Below are positions 54,234 through 62,940 of a stretch of 64,000 nt of DNA, piece by piece. Where the stretch lies: contig NZ_JANADK010000001.1 in the NCBI RefSeq assembly GCF_024199795.1, forward strand, positions 4,402,001 through 4,466,000. Reading direction: 5' to 3'. Position 1 is the first letter of the stretch. Each line of letters opens with the position of its first letter. The notes under the pieces were generated by a model. It did no database searches. It worked only from the letters and a program-made list of their open reading frames with translations, and was not told the DNA's origin. A program made the translations under genes and the position numbers. This stretch comes from Bradyrhizobium sp. CCGB01. Lineage in GTDB: Bacteria > Pseudomonadota > Alphaproteobacteria > Rhizobiales > Xanthobacteraceae.

Positions 54234-54454
54234 GGCGATGCCTCCTGCCTATCCCCAAACGATTGCGTCGCGTGGTGACGGCGTGATGACAAGGTTGGCG
54301 CCGATGCATCGTCTGCATGCAGGTCAACCGCCGCAAGAATGGTGGCGGGTTCGCGGGCCTGACGGAAATCCTTCACATCGCAGTCAATGACCGCGGCTAG
54401 CAATTTGCATCGGGCCTGAAGCGAGCGTCACAGACATCACACAGGAGACCAGCG

Positions 54455-55237
54455 ATGCGCAGGGAAGATTTGCTGAGACTTCCGTCCATGCCGGCGGCAG
54501 GGCCGAGCTATCCGGCCGGGCCTTATCGCTTCGTCAACCGCGAATTCCTCGTCATCACTTACGAGACCGATCCGGAGCTGATCCGCGCCGGCCTGCCTGA
54601 GCCGCTGGAGCCGATCGACCAGCCGATCGTGCATTACGAGTGGATCAAGATGCCGGATTCCTCCGGCTTCGGCAGCTACACCGAGTCCGGTCTCGTCATC
54701 CCCGCGCGCCTCAACGGCGAGGAGGTCAATTTCGTCTCGCAGATGTATCTGGACGATGATCCGCCGATCGCGGCGGGCCGCGAGATCTGGGGCTTCCCCA
54801 AGAAATACGCTCATCCCAAGCTCGAGATCGTCAAGGACACGCTGACGGGCACGCTGGAATATGCCGGCCAGCTCGTCGCCATGGGCACGATGGGCTACAA
54901 GCACGAGAGCATGGCCGGCAACGGCGATCTCACCCGCGCCACGCTGTCGAAGACGCAGATCAATCTGAAGATGATCCCCGGCGTCGATGGCCGGCTCGAG
55001 ATCTGCCAGCTCGTCGCGATCAACCTCGTCGACATCGTGCCGAAGGGCTCCTGGATGGGTCCCGGCCGGCTGCATCTGGTGCCGCATGTGAATGCGCCGG
55101 TCGCGGATTTCCCGGTTCGCCGTTGCCTCGGCGCGCATCACTACATCGCCGATCTGACGCTGCCGTTCGGCCGTGTCGTGCACGACTATGTCAAGGAGGC
55201 CGAGGCGGCGGCTTTGACCGGGCTGGCGGCGGAGTAG
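54455..55237 (+). CDS. adc: Acetoacetate decarboxylase
   Basis: The 260-residue enzyme has the Schiff-base lysine pair K116-K117 in GREIWGFPKKYAHPKL. Other family motifs are VNREFLVITYETDPELI and EEVNFVSQMYLDDDPPIAAG. It decarboxylates acetoacetate to acetone, removing excess ketone units from PHB or acetoacetyl-CoA turnover. The ATG follows CAGGAGACCAGCG. Its divergent neighbour is the patatin. The hydroxybutyrate dehydrogenase often found nearby is absent. Confidence 0.9.
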   Translation: MRREDLLRLPSMPAAGPSYPAGPYRFVNREFLVITYETDPELIRAGLPEPLEPIDQPIVHYEWIKMPDSSGFGSYTESGLVIPARLNGEEVNFVSQMYLDDDPPIAAGREIWGFPKKYAHPKLEIVKDTLTGTLEYAGQLVAMGTMGYKHESMAGNGDLTRATLSKTQINLKMIPGVDGRLEICQLVAINLVDIVPKGSWMGPGRLHLVPHVNAPVADFPVRRCLGAHHYIADLTLPFGRVVHDYVKEAEAAALTGLAAE

Positions 55238-55345
55238 GCGCCATCATCAAACTGTAACAAAGCCGTAATTGAGTACCTGAGAGGTCCGGAAGGTGCCGTC
55301 AGCCAGCTTCCGGAGCGGGGCATCTGTTGACGGTTGGGGTTGGCC

Positions 55346-56362
55346 ATGGCTGAGCCGGCGAAGCTCGTCAGCGCGATATCGGATTCCGTGCCTGCCGTTC
55401 CCGGCCTCGTCTGGGCGTTCCGCCTGCACAGTGACGGCAGCGCCGAGCCGCTGCCGATCGACCGGCCGGTCGAGTTCAGCCATGACGGCCGGCTCTGGCT
55501 GCATTTCAACCTGACCGATGCGCGCGTGCGGCCGTGGATCGCGGAATCGAGCCTGCCACCGCTTGCGCGCGACCTCTTGCTGTCCAACGACACGTTCCAG
55601 CAGCTTCACGTCATCGACCACTGCGTCTACGGCGTCTTCTCCGATCTCGTGCGCGATATCGACAGCGCAACGGAGGAGACCGCGTTCCTGCGTTTCGCCA
55701 TGACCGAGCATCTTCTCGTCAGTGGCCGCCATCAGGCGCTGTGCTCGGCGGATGCGACGCGCCGGGTGCTCGAAGGCGGCTACCGCGTCGACAATGTCGC
55801 CCACCTCCTGGAAAAGATCGTCGACGAGGTCGCCGACACGCTGGACCGGATGGCGGACAAGCTCGGCCAGGAGATCGACGACATCGAGGAACGGATTTTG
55901 GCCGACGACGCCAAGCCGGAGATGCGCCGCAATCTCGGCCGGCTGCGCCGGACCTGCGTCAGGCTGCATCGTCAGCTCACCGGCCTGCGCGTGCTGTTCC
56001 ACCGCCTCGATCAGAAGAACACCGATCATCTCTCGCCGGCCTTGCGCATCCACGCCGGCAAGCTGGCGCAGCGGCTGGACGGGCTCGACCACGACATCGT
56101 CGAGCTCCGCGAACGCAGCCGCCTGCTCGAGGAGGAGCTGCGCTTCAAGAACGAGGAGGAGAGCAACCGCCACCTCCACACGCTCTCGATCGTGACCTCG
56201 CTGTTGCTGCCGCCGACCCTGATCACCGGCATCTTCGGCATGAACACCAAGGGCTTGCCGCTGACCGATGTCGAGAGCGGATTTCTCTGGGCGGCGCTCT
56301 TGATGGCCTCGTCGGTCGCCGCGGCCTATCTGTTCATGCGGCGCACGGGCATCTTCAAATAG
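55346..56362 (+). CDS. CorA-family divalent-cation transporter (ZntB-like)
   Basis: The ATG at 55346 (MAEPAKLVSAISD) gives 338 residues; a TTG four codons earlier is also open. A soluble N-terminal funnel domain precedes a long charged helix (RMADKLGQEIDDIEERILAD). Two C-terminal spans follow around the GMN gate (ITGIFGMNTKGLPL). CorA-like proteins move Mg, Co, Ni or Zn. The lack of an acidic YGMNFE-type loop and the length favour the ZntB subgroup. It forms a ring-shaped pentamer in the inner membrane. Confidence 0.88.
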   Translation: MAEPAKLVSAISDSVPAVPGLVWAFRLHSDGSAEPLPIDRPVEFSHDGRLWLHFNLTDARVRPWIAESSLPPLARDLLLSNDTFQQLHVIDHCVYGVFSDLVRDIDSATEETAFLRFAMTEHLLVSGRHQALCSADATRRVLEGGYRVDNVAHLLEKIVDEVADTLDRMADKLGQEIDDIEERILADDAKPEMRRNLGRLRRTCVRLHRQLTGLRVLFHRLDQKNTDHLSPALRIHAGKLAQRLDGLDHDIVELRERSRLLEEELRFKNEEESNRHLHTLSIVTSLLLPPTLITGIFGMNTKGLPLTDVESGFLWAALLMASSVAAAYLFMRRTGIFK

Positions 56363-56368
56363 CGTGCG

Positions 56369-57766
56369 TTGATCGTGAGTTGGAGTATCCATAAATCTCT
56401 GGCGATCGCGATTGCGCTCGCCTCGGCAACAGCGAGCACGCGTGCGCTCGCCGGCGCTAAGGACGAGAGCGCGGCCGAATGGCTGTTTCCGAAATGGTTC
56501 AACGAGTGGCATGACGGCCTCGCCAACAAGGGCCTGAATTTCGGCGCGACCTATATCGCGGACAACATCGCCAACGTTTCAGGCGGCGTGAAGCGCGGCG
56601 CCATCCATTTCGGCCGGCTCGATCTGTCGGTCGATGCCGATCTCGACAAGCTGGTCGGCTGGACCGGCGGCCGCTTCTACGCCAATGCGTTCGTGATCTA
56701 CGGCCAGGGGCTGTCCCGCAACTACGTCATGAATCTCGCGACCATCAGCGAGATCGAGGCGCTGCCGGACCAGCGGCTCTACAACGCCTATTTCGAGCAG
56801 AGCTTCTTCAATGATCGCCTGAACATCCGGGCCGGCCAGCAGGCCGCCGATGTCGAGTTCTTCGACAGCCAGACCGACGACCTCTTCATCAACGGCACGT
56901 TCGGCTGGCCCGCTATCAAGGCGAGTAATCTTCCGGCCGGCGGTCCGGCACCGCCGATCGCAGTGCCCGGCATCCGCATCAAGGCCGCGCTGACGGACAA
57001 CATCACGGCGTTCGGCGCGGTGTTCAACGGCGATCCGTCAGGCCCGGGCGATCAGGATCCGCAGCTGCGCGACCATCATGGCCTGGCCTTCCGCGTCAAC
57101 GATCCGCCGTGGCTGATCGGGCAGGTCCGCTTCAACTACGACATCGATTTCGGACGTCCGCTCGCCGGCAATTTCACGCCGGGCGCCTGGAAGCATTATG
57201 GCGCGTTCGACAGCCAGCGTTTTACGGCCGAGGGGCTCTCGATCGCCGATCCCGGCGGGAGCGGTATTCCCGCAAAACTTCGCGGCAATTACGGCATCTT
57301 CGCCGTGATCGAGCAGGTGCTGTATCGCCCGCCGGAGGTCAAGGACAACTCGACCTCGGCCTCGCTCCCTGGCGTCACCGCCTTCGGCCGCATCGCCTAC
57401 AGTCCGCCGGATCGCAACCTGATCGACCTTTATCTCGACGGCGGCATCGGCTTCGTCGGCTTCACGCCGGGGCGGCCGCTCGACCGCTTCGGCGTGGCGA
57501 TGGCCTATATGCGGATCTCGAACACCGCGCGCAATCTCGACGTCGACACGCAGGTCTTCACCGGCATCCAGAGCCCGGTGCGCAGTAACGAGACGCTGAT
57601 CGAGATGATCTACGAGGCGCACATCAAGCCGGGCTGGCTGATCGCGCCTTACTTCCAATACGTGTTCAGGCCTTCCGGCGGCATCCCGAATCCGAGCGAT
57701 CCGACCGGCGTGTCGCGGATCGGTGACGCCGCAGTGTTCGGCGTCACCACCACGATCAGGTACTAG
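56369..57766 (+). CDS. OprB-like carbohydrate-selective porin
   Basis: The 465-residue outer-membrane protein has a signal peptide (SLAIAIALASATASTRALAG) and a conserved FNEWHDGLANKGLNFGATYI opening. Beta strands rich in aromatic residues run to a terminal IGDAAVFGVTTTIRY. These are OprB-family features. The frame opens with TTG (56369) and has GTG two codons later, with no ATG before the leader; I keep TTG as the outer bound. It lies 6 bases after the CorA-like gene and may be co-transcribed. Confidence 0.85.
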   Translation: MIVSWSIHKSLAIAIALASATASTRALAGAKDESAAEWLFPKWFNEWHDGLANKGLNFGATYIADNIANVSGGVKRGAIHFGRLDLSVDADLDKLVGWTGGRFYANAFVIYGQGLSRNYVMNLATISEIEALPDQRLYNAYFEQSFFNDRLNIRAGQQAADVEFFDSQTDDLFINGTFGWPAIKASNLPAGGPAPPIAVPGIRIKAALTDNITAFGAVFNGDPSGPGDQDPQLRDHHGLAFRVNDPPWLIGQVRFNYDIDFGRPLAGNFTPGAWKHYGAFDSQRFTAEGLSIADPGGSGIPAKLRGNYGIFAVIEQVLYRPPEVKDNSTSASLPGVTAFGRIAYSPPDRNLIDLYLDGGIGFVGFTPGRPLDRFGVAMAYMRISNTARNLDVDTQVFTGIQSPVRSNETLIEMIYEAHIKPGWLIAPYFQYVFRPSGGIPNPSDPTGVSRIGDAAVFGVTTTIRY

Positions 57767-59058
57767 GCCATCGCAGGTTTCGATTGCGGCTTCGGCTGCC
57801 GCGACAGCGCCAGCACGATCAGCGAGGCGAACACGCAGAGCGCGCCGGCGATGAAGAACGCGGGCAGATAGCTCTGATAGACCGTCCGCGAGAAACCGGC
57901 GCCGAACGCGGCGGTGCCCGCGCCGAGTTGATGGCCGGCAAAGATCCAGCCGAACACCAGATTGGCGCGCTCGGGTCCGAACTTCTGCGCGGTCAGGCGC
58001 ACCGTCGGCGGCACCGTGGCGATCCAGTCGAGCCCGTAGAACATCGCGAAGATCGACAGGCCGTAGAACGAGAAATCACTGAAGGGCAGGAAGATCAGCG
58101 AGAGCCCGCGCAGGCCGTAGTACCAGAACAGGAGGTAGCGGTTGTCGTAGCGATCCGAGAGCCAGCCCGACATGATGGTGCCGAAGAAGTCGAAGATGCC
58201 CATCGCGGCGAGCAGGCTCGCGGCCTGCACCTGCGGGATGCCGAAATCGAGGCACATCGGGATCAGGTGCACCTGGACAAGGCCGTTGGTGGAGGCACCG
58301 CAGACGAAGAAGGTCGCGAACAGGATCCAGAACGCGCGCGACTTCGAGGCGTCGCGCAGCGTACCGAGCGCAACGCCGGTGATCGAGCCGTGGCTGACCG
58401 GAGGGGCGGGCAGGGGGGCGGTGCCTTCGTCGCCGAACGGGCGCAGGCCGACGTCGCTCGGCCGGTCACGCATCGCGAGCAGCACGGCGAGTGCGGAAAC
58501 ACAGAGCGCGATGCAGACGAAGCCGAGCGCGAGCCGCCAGCCGTAACGTTCGGTGAGGCTTGCGAGCAGCGGCAGGAACACGAGCTGGCCGGTGGCGACG
58601 CTCGCCGTCATGATGCCGACGACGAGGCCGCGCCGCGCCGCGAACCAGCGCGTCGCAATGGTCGCGCCCAGCACCAGCGCCGTCATGCCGGTGCCGATGC
58701 CGATCACCACGCCCCACAGCGCGACGAGCTGCCAGACCTGCGTCATGCCGAGCGAGGCCACCAGTGCCGAGACGACGATGAGCTGCGCGGTGAGCGTCAC
58801 GTTGCGCAGGCCGTAGCGGTTCAGAAGCGCAGCCGCGAACGGCGCCATCAGTCCGAACAGGATGAAGCGGATCGACAGCGCGGAGGAGATCTCCGCCGTG
58901 CTCCAGCCGAACTCCTGCTGGAGCGGAACGATGAACACGCCGGGGGCGCCGACCGTGCCGGCGCTGATCAGCGCGGTGAGGAAGGTCACGCCGACCATCA
59001 CCCAGCCGTAGTGGATATTGCGGCGGGAGAGCGCTGCCGCGAGCCAGTTCGAGATCAT
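57763..59058 (-). CDS. MFS transporter (oxalate/formate- or monocarboxylate-like)
   Basis: The 431-residue protein has 12 predicted spans in two halves and the MFS loop GLMAPFAAALLNRYGLRNVT, which is the A-like motif of this group. The overall style resembles the OFA/MCT branch (HYGWVMVGVTFLTALISAG). The substrate is unknown, probably a small organic acid. It is convergent with the porin gene, overlapping by 4 bases, and 110 bases from the thiolase on the same strand. Confidence 0.88.
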   Translation of the reverse strand: MISNWLAAALSRRNIHYGWVMVGVTFLTALISAGTVGAPGVFIVPLQQEFGWSTAEISSALSIRFILFGLMAPFAAALLNRYGLRNVTLTAQLIVVSALVASLGMTQVWQLVALWGVVIGIGTGMTALVLGATIATRWFAARRGLVVGIMTASVATGQLVFLPLLASLTERYGWRLALGFVCIALCVSALAVLLAMRDRPSDVGLRPFGDEGTAPLPAPPVSHGSITGVALGTLRDASKSRAFWILFATFFVCGASTNGLVQVHLIPMCLDFGIPQVQAASLLAAMGIFDFFGTIMSGWLSDRYDNRYLLFWYYGLRGLSLIFLPFSDFSFYGLSIFAMFYGLDWIATVPPTVRLTAQKFGPERANLVFGWIFAGHQLGAGTAAFGAGFSRTVYQSYLPAFFIAGALCVFASLIVLALSRQPKPQSKPAMA

Positions 59059-59168
59059 TGGGCCTCAATCTTGATGGGCAGATCGCAAGAGACCTGCGCG
59101 AGTTTGCACAATGGCACGGGACGTGTCTGTCGGAAATGACAGAGTTCCCTCATTTCCGGACTTTCGTG

Positions 59169-60365
59169 TCAGCGCGCGATCCGCTCCACCGCGATCGCGG
59201 TGGCTTCACCGCCGCCGATGCAGAGTGCCGCGACGCCGCGCTTGAGGTTGTTGGCCTCGAGCGCATGCAGCAGCGTCACGATCAGCCGCGCGCCGGTGGC
59301 GCCGATGGGGTGGCCGAGCGCACAGGCGCCGCCGTTGATGTTGAGTTTGTCGCGGGGAATGCCGAGGTCACGCTGCGCCGCCATGGCGACGACCGCAAAC
59401 GCTTCGTTGATCTCGAACAGGTCGACGTCGCCGGCGCTCCAGCCGACCTTGTCGAGCAGCTTGCGGATGGCCGGGATCGGCGCCGTCGTGAACCATTGCG
59501 GCTCCTGGCTGTGGGTGGCGTGACCCTTGATCTCGGCGATCGCGGGTAGCCCATTGCGATCGGCGAGCGAGCGCTTCGTCAGTACCAGCGCGGCGGCGCC
59601 GTCGGCGTTCGCGGAGGATGCGGCCGGCGTGATGGTGCCGTTGGCGCGGAATGCCGGCTTCAGCCCGGGAATTTTTGCGGGATCGACCTTCAGCGGATGC
59701 TCGTCATTGGCGACGATGCGCGAGCCCGCTTTCTCGGTCAGCGTGATCGGCGCGATTTCGGCCTTGAACGCGCCGCCCTCGACGGCCTTGCGCGCACGGC
59801 TGAGCGTCTCCATCGCATAGGCGTCCTGATCCTTGCGCGTGAACTGATAGGCTTCCGCGGTGGCCTCGCCGAAATCGCCCATGGAGCGGCCGGTCTCGTA
59901 GGCGTCCTCGAGGCCGTCCATCATCATGTGATCGATGATGCGGTCATGGCCAGCGCGATAGCCGCCGCGTGCCTTCGCGAGCAGATAGGGCGCGTTGCTC
60001 ATGCTCTCCATGCCGCCGGAGACGACGATCTCGGCCGAGCCGGCGCGAATGATGTCGTGCGCCAGCATGGTCGCCTTCATGCCGGAGCCGCAGACCTTGT
60101 TGACGGTGGTCGCGCCGGTGGCATCGGGCAGACCCGCAGCGCGCGCGGCCTGGCGCGCCGGCGCCTGGCCCTGTCCGGCCGGCAGCACGCAGCCCATGAA
60201 CACCTCGTCCACCCTTTCGGGCGCGAGCCTGGCGCGCTCCAGCGCCGCGCCGATCACGTGGGATCCGAGCTTGTGCGCGGGGAGCGGCGACAACTCGCCC
60301 ATGAAGCGGCCGAGCGGGGTGCGGGCGGCGGAGACGATGACGACGGGATCGGCGGCTTCGGCCAT
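59169..60365 (-). CDS. Acetyl-CoA C-acyltransferase (thiolase)
   Basis: The 398-residue thiolase has all catalytic features: the nucleophile C92 in VNKVCGSGMKATM, GGACALGHPIGATGARL with the base His, and ALCIGGGEATAIAVE with the second Cys. It makes or cleaves 3-ketoacyl-CoA (acetoacetyl-CoA or longer). A 12-bp palindrome lies 38-49 bases upstream of the start. It is probably part of beta-oxidation or leucine/fatty-acid breakdown with nearby hydratase and thioesterase genes. Confidence 0.93.
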   Translation of the reverse strand: MAEAADPVVIVSAARTPLGRFMGELSPLPAHKLGSHVIGAALERARLAPERVDEVFMGCVLPAGQGQAPARQAARAAGLPDATGATTVNKVCGSGMKATMLAHDIIRAGSAEIVVSGGMESMSNAPYLLAKARGGYRAGHDRIIDHMMMDGLEDAYETGRSMGDFGEATAEAYQFTRKDQDAYAMETLSRARKAVEGGAFKAEIAPITLTEKAGSRIVANDEHPLKVDPAKIPGLKPAFRANGTITPAASSANADGAAALVLTKRSLADRNGLPAIAEIKGHATHSQEPQWFTTAPIPAIRKLLDKVGWSAGDVDLFEINEAFAVVAMAAQRDLGIPRDKLNINGGACALGHPIGATGARLIVTLLHALEANNLKRGVAALCIGGGEATAIAVERIAR

Positions 60366-60402
60366 GACAAGAACTCCCTGCGATGATCTGTAAGATTATG
60401 AT

Positions 60403-60414
60403 CATCATATGATG
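60403..60414. promoter_or_regulatory. CATCATATGATG palindrome upstream of the thiolase
   Basis: This perfect 12-bp palindrome lies 38-49 bases upstream of the thiolase ATG. It sits in a run with further ATGATC/ATCAT repeats (ATTATGATCATCATATGATG). It is a candidate repressor operator; a TetR-family gene lies 2 kb away. Confidence 0.45.
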
Positions 60415-60510
60415 CGGCGCAAAAAATGCAACCGCGCCCGGCATGAGAAAATGTCGTGGTTCGGATGAGATTTGGTCGTTCGATCGGAGGAGGGGGCCGC
60501 CACACAGAAC

Positions 60511-60668
60511 CCTGTCATCGCCCGCCTTGTGCGCACTTGCGCACTGGGGCGGGCGATCCAGTATTCCAGAGACCCGCGTTGGCGAACTCGCTCGTGCTAC
60601 TAGCGCCGCGGCGTACTGGATGCCCCGCCCCCCGTGCGCAATTGCGCACTAGGCGGGGCATGACACCG
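60511..60668. repeat. Long intergenic repeat with CCCGCC...GGCGGG ends
   Basis: The element starts CCTGTCATCGCCCGCCTTGT and ends GCGGGGCATGACACCG. Its inner parts repeat TGCGCACTTGCGCACTGG-like and TGCGCAATTGCGCACT palindromes. A middle block (GGCGATCCAGTATTCCAGAG) has an inverted partner (CGGCGTACTGGATGCCCCGC). I recall this composite repeat from Bradyrhizobium intergenic regions. Confidence 0.65.
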
Positions 60669-60692
60669 TCTTTGAGGGAGCTGCTCTCTAAA

Positions 60693-61463
60693 CTACCGCT
60701 TCCTGTTCACAAACGCGCCCATCAGCCGCGTCGGCTCGTCGGTCAAAAACGACTCGCCGAACACCTTGACGCTGAGGTTGACCGACTCCGTCAACGGCAG
60801 TTCCTCCCACTGCCGCAGCAGCGCCTTCTGCGACCGCAGCGCCTCGGGACCGCATTCGAGCAGGGCGTTCACGAGATGCTCGACCGCCGCATCCAGTCCG
60901 CCGTCCGGCGCGACCTTGTCGACCAGTCCCCAGGCCAGCGCCGTCGGCGCGTCGATGTTCTCGGCCGTCATCACCAGCCAGCGCGCGCGGGCCCAGCCGA
61001 TCAGGCGCGGCAGCAGCGCGGCATGGATCACCGAGGGGATGCCGACGCGCACCTCCGGCATGCCGAAATGCGCATCATGCGCCGCAACCCGGAAATCGCA
61101 GGCGGCCGCCACTTCGAGCCCGCCGCCGAGGCACCAGCCGGGCATGCGCGCGATCACGGGGGCGGGGAACTGGCGCACGGCCTCGCAGAGATCGCGCAGG
61201 CGGCTGATGAAGGCCTCCGCTGATTTCTGGTCGAGCTTCGCCATCTCCTTGATGTCGGCACCGCCGATCATGCTCTTTTCGCTCTGGCCGCGCAGCACCA
61301 CGACGCGGATGCTGCGGTCGGAGGCGAGCTGCTGCAGTCCCTCGCGCACCGCGTCGGTCACGGGCGAGCCCAGAATGTTCAGCGAGCCCGCATTGCAGAT
61401 CGCGACATGAACGACGCCGCGCGCATCGCGCTCCACGCCGCAGTGATTGTTGAGCATTTCCAT
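60693..61463 (-). CDS. Enoyl-CoA hydratase/isomerase family protein
   Basis: The start is the ATG at 61463 (MEMLNNHCGVERDARGV), giving 256 residues, the normal length; the longer open frame is Arg/Pro-rich. The crotonase oxyanion-hole segments are visible (KSMIGGADIKEM; PGWCLGGGLEVAAA), as is the VRVGIPSVIHAALLPRL loop. It hydrates or otherwise processes enoyl-CoA. The usual second catalytic Glu region is replaced by Pro/Ser-containing residues, so the exact reaction is uncertain. Confidence 0.87.
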   Translation of the reverse strand: MEMLNNHCGVERDARGVVHVAICNAGSLNILGSPVTDAVREGLQQLASDRSIRVVVLRGQSEKSMIGGADIKEMAKLDQKSAEAFISRLRDLCEAVRQFPAPVIARMPGWCLGGGLEVAAACDFRVAAHDAHFGMPEVRVGIPSVIHAALLPRLIGWARARWLVMTAENIDAPTALAWGLVDKVAPDGGLDAAVEHLVNALLECGPEALRSQKALLRQWEELPLTESVNLSVKVFGESFLTDEPTRLMGAFVNRKR

Positions 61464-61619
61464 CGTGGCATCTCGAAGGTTTCGTGGACAGGCGCGAGGC
61501 GCGCCGGTCGGCATCACTTCCGGGCCGAAACGCATTGCTTGTCAAGCGGGCGAGGGAGGCAGAGTTGCCAGCACGAAGTCCGCAGCATAGTATGACGAAT
61601 ATCATTCAAAGAGGCGGCC

Positions 61620-62153
61620 ATGACCGACAACGATCAACTCGACCTGTTTTCGCCGGCGCAACGCCGCGAGCGCGTGGTGGACTGGCAAGTACCTGCGCCG
61701 GTTGCGAAAGTGGCGATGGGCCTTTCAGGCATGGATGCGATGCTGGGCATCCGCGATGGCCGGTTGCCGCCGCCACCATTTGCAAAGTTGATCGGTTTCA
61801 CCATGGCGGTGGTCGAGCCGGGCCGGATCGTCATGGAACTGGAGCCGCGCGAGGATCTCGAAAATACCATCGGGCTCCTGCACGGGGCGACCGCCGCGGC
61901 GTTGATCGATACCGCCATGGGCTGCGCGATTTCGACGCGGCTGGAGGCGGGGCAATCGTCCGTGACGCTCGACCTGAAAATGACGTTCCTGCGGCCGCTG
62001 TCGATTCGTTCCGGCCTGATTTCAGCGGAGGGCAAGATCATCAAGCTGGGACGGCAGACCAGCTACACCGAGGGGTTCGTGCGCGACGGCAAGGGCGCGC
62101 TCGCAGTCCATGCAACTGCAACCTTTTCAATGATCGGCAATAACTTAACGTGA
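61620..62153 (+). CDS. PaaI-family hotdog thioesterase
   Basis: The 177-residue protein has an N-terminal extension, then a hotdog domain with the active-site segment LLHGATAAALIDTAMGCAIS and closing strand SYTEGFVRDGKGALAVHATA. Members hydrolyse acyl- or phenylacetyl-CoA thioesters. It is divergent from the enoyl-CoA hydratase across 156 bases and precedes the TetR gene by 64 bases. The ribosome-binding site is AGAGGCGGCC. Confidence 0.87.
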   Translation: MTDNDQLDLFSPAQRRERVVDWQVPAPVAKVAMGLSGMDAMLGIRDGRLPPPPFAKLIGFTMAVVEPGRIVMELEPREDLENTIGLLHGATAAALIDTAMGCAISTRLEAGQSSVTLDLKMTFLRPLSIRSGLISAEGKIIKLGRQTSYTEGFVRDGKGALAVHATATFSMIGNNLT

Positions 62154-62217
62154 ATTAATACACCGTCCGGTCCATTTCTGTGTTATGAGATGATCTCCGA
62201 CATTCAATGGGACCCGT

Positions 62218-62838
62218 ATGCGCTATTCCCGGGAACACAAGCAGGAAACCCACGACCGCATCGTGAAGAAAGCCTCGGTGCGGCTGCGCGAAAAGGGTGC
62301 CCACGGCATCGGCGTCGCCGACCTCATGAAGGAGGCGGGCCTGACCCATGGCGGCTTCTATGCGCATTTCGACTCGCGCGAGGCGCTGGTGATCGAGGCC
62401 TTCGCCTACGCCATGGACCGCTCGATGGAGCATTGGCGCAAGCAATCGGATCAGGTCGCGCCCGAGAAGCAGCTTGGCCAGATCGTCGAGACCTATCTCT
62501 CGGCGCTGCACCGGGACAATCCCGGCCATGGCTGCTCGATCCCCGCGCTGGGCGCCGAGATCGCCCGCGAGAGCCCGAAGACGCGCAAGGCGTTCGCCGG
62601 CAAGCTCGACGAGATGGTCGAGATGATGGCGGACTTTATCCCCGACGTGCCGCGCAAGGCCGCGCGCAAGCAGGCGATTGCGACGTTGGCCACGATGGCC
62701 GGTACCATGCTGCTGGCCCGCATTGCCGGCTCGAGCGAACTGTCGGACGAGGTGCTGAAGGCGGGCAAGGACAGCGCACTCGACGGCACCAAACGTGAGC
62801 CGAAGGTGGCAGCGGCGAAGAAGGCGAAGCAGAGCTAG
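62218..62838 (+). CDS. TetR/AcrR-family transcriptional regulator
   Basis: The 206-residue protein has the TetR DNA-binding domain near its N-terminus (HKQETHDRIVKKASVRLREK; GIGVADLMKEAGLTHGGFYA) and an all-helical ligand domain. Its targets are unknown. Candidates are the neighbouring thioesterase, hydratase and thiolase genes, or an unrelated efflux system. The ATG follows AATGGGACCCGT, a weak ribosome-binding site. Confidence 0.9.
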   Translation: MRYSREHKQETHDRIVKKASVRLREKGAHGIGVADLMKEAGLTHGGFYAHFDSREALVIEAFAYAMDRSMEHWRKQSDQVAPEKQLGQIVETYLSALHRDNPGHGCSIPALGAEIARESPKTRKAFAGKLDEMVEMMADFIPDVPRKAARKQAIATLATMAGTMLLARIAGSSELSDEVLKAGKDSALDGTKREPKVAAAKKAKQS

Positions 62839-62852
62839 ATGCCGTTGAATGC

Positions 62853-62940
62853 GTAGGGTGGATTAGCGAAGCGTAATCCACCTCGCTGGTTTCCGTGCAA
62901 GCAGAAGCGGTGGGTTACGCCTTCGGCTAACCCACCCTAC
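62853..62940. repeat. Intergenic palindromic repeat, GTAGGGTGGATTAGCG type
   Basis: The ends GTAGGGTGGATTAGCGAAGCG and CTTCGGCTAACCCACCCTAC are inverted copies with a TAATCCACC/GGTGGGTTA core. It is a further family of intergenic repeats I recall from Bradyrhizobium. On the minus strand its terminal GTAG supplies the stop codon of the LysR gene (TAG at 62939-62937). Confidence 0.75.

Larger units (their letters stand above)
60366..60692. other. Gene-free gap between thiolase and enoyl-CoA hydratase
   Basis: The 327 bases hold the thiolase promoter region (palindrome at 60403-60414) on the left and a long palindromic repeat (60511-60668) on the right. I see no gene between them. Confidence 0.6.
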
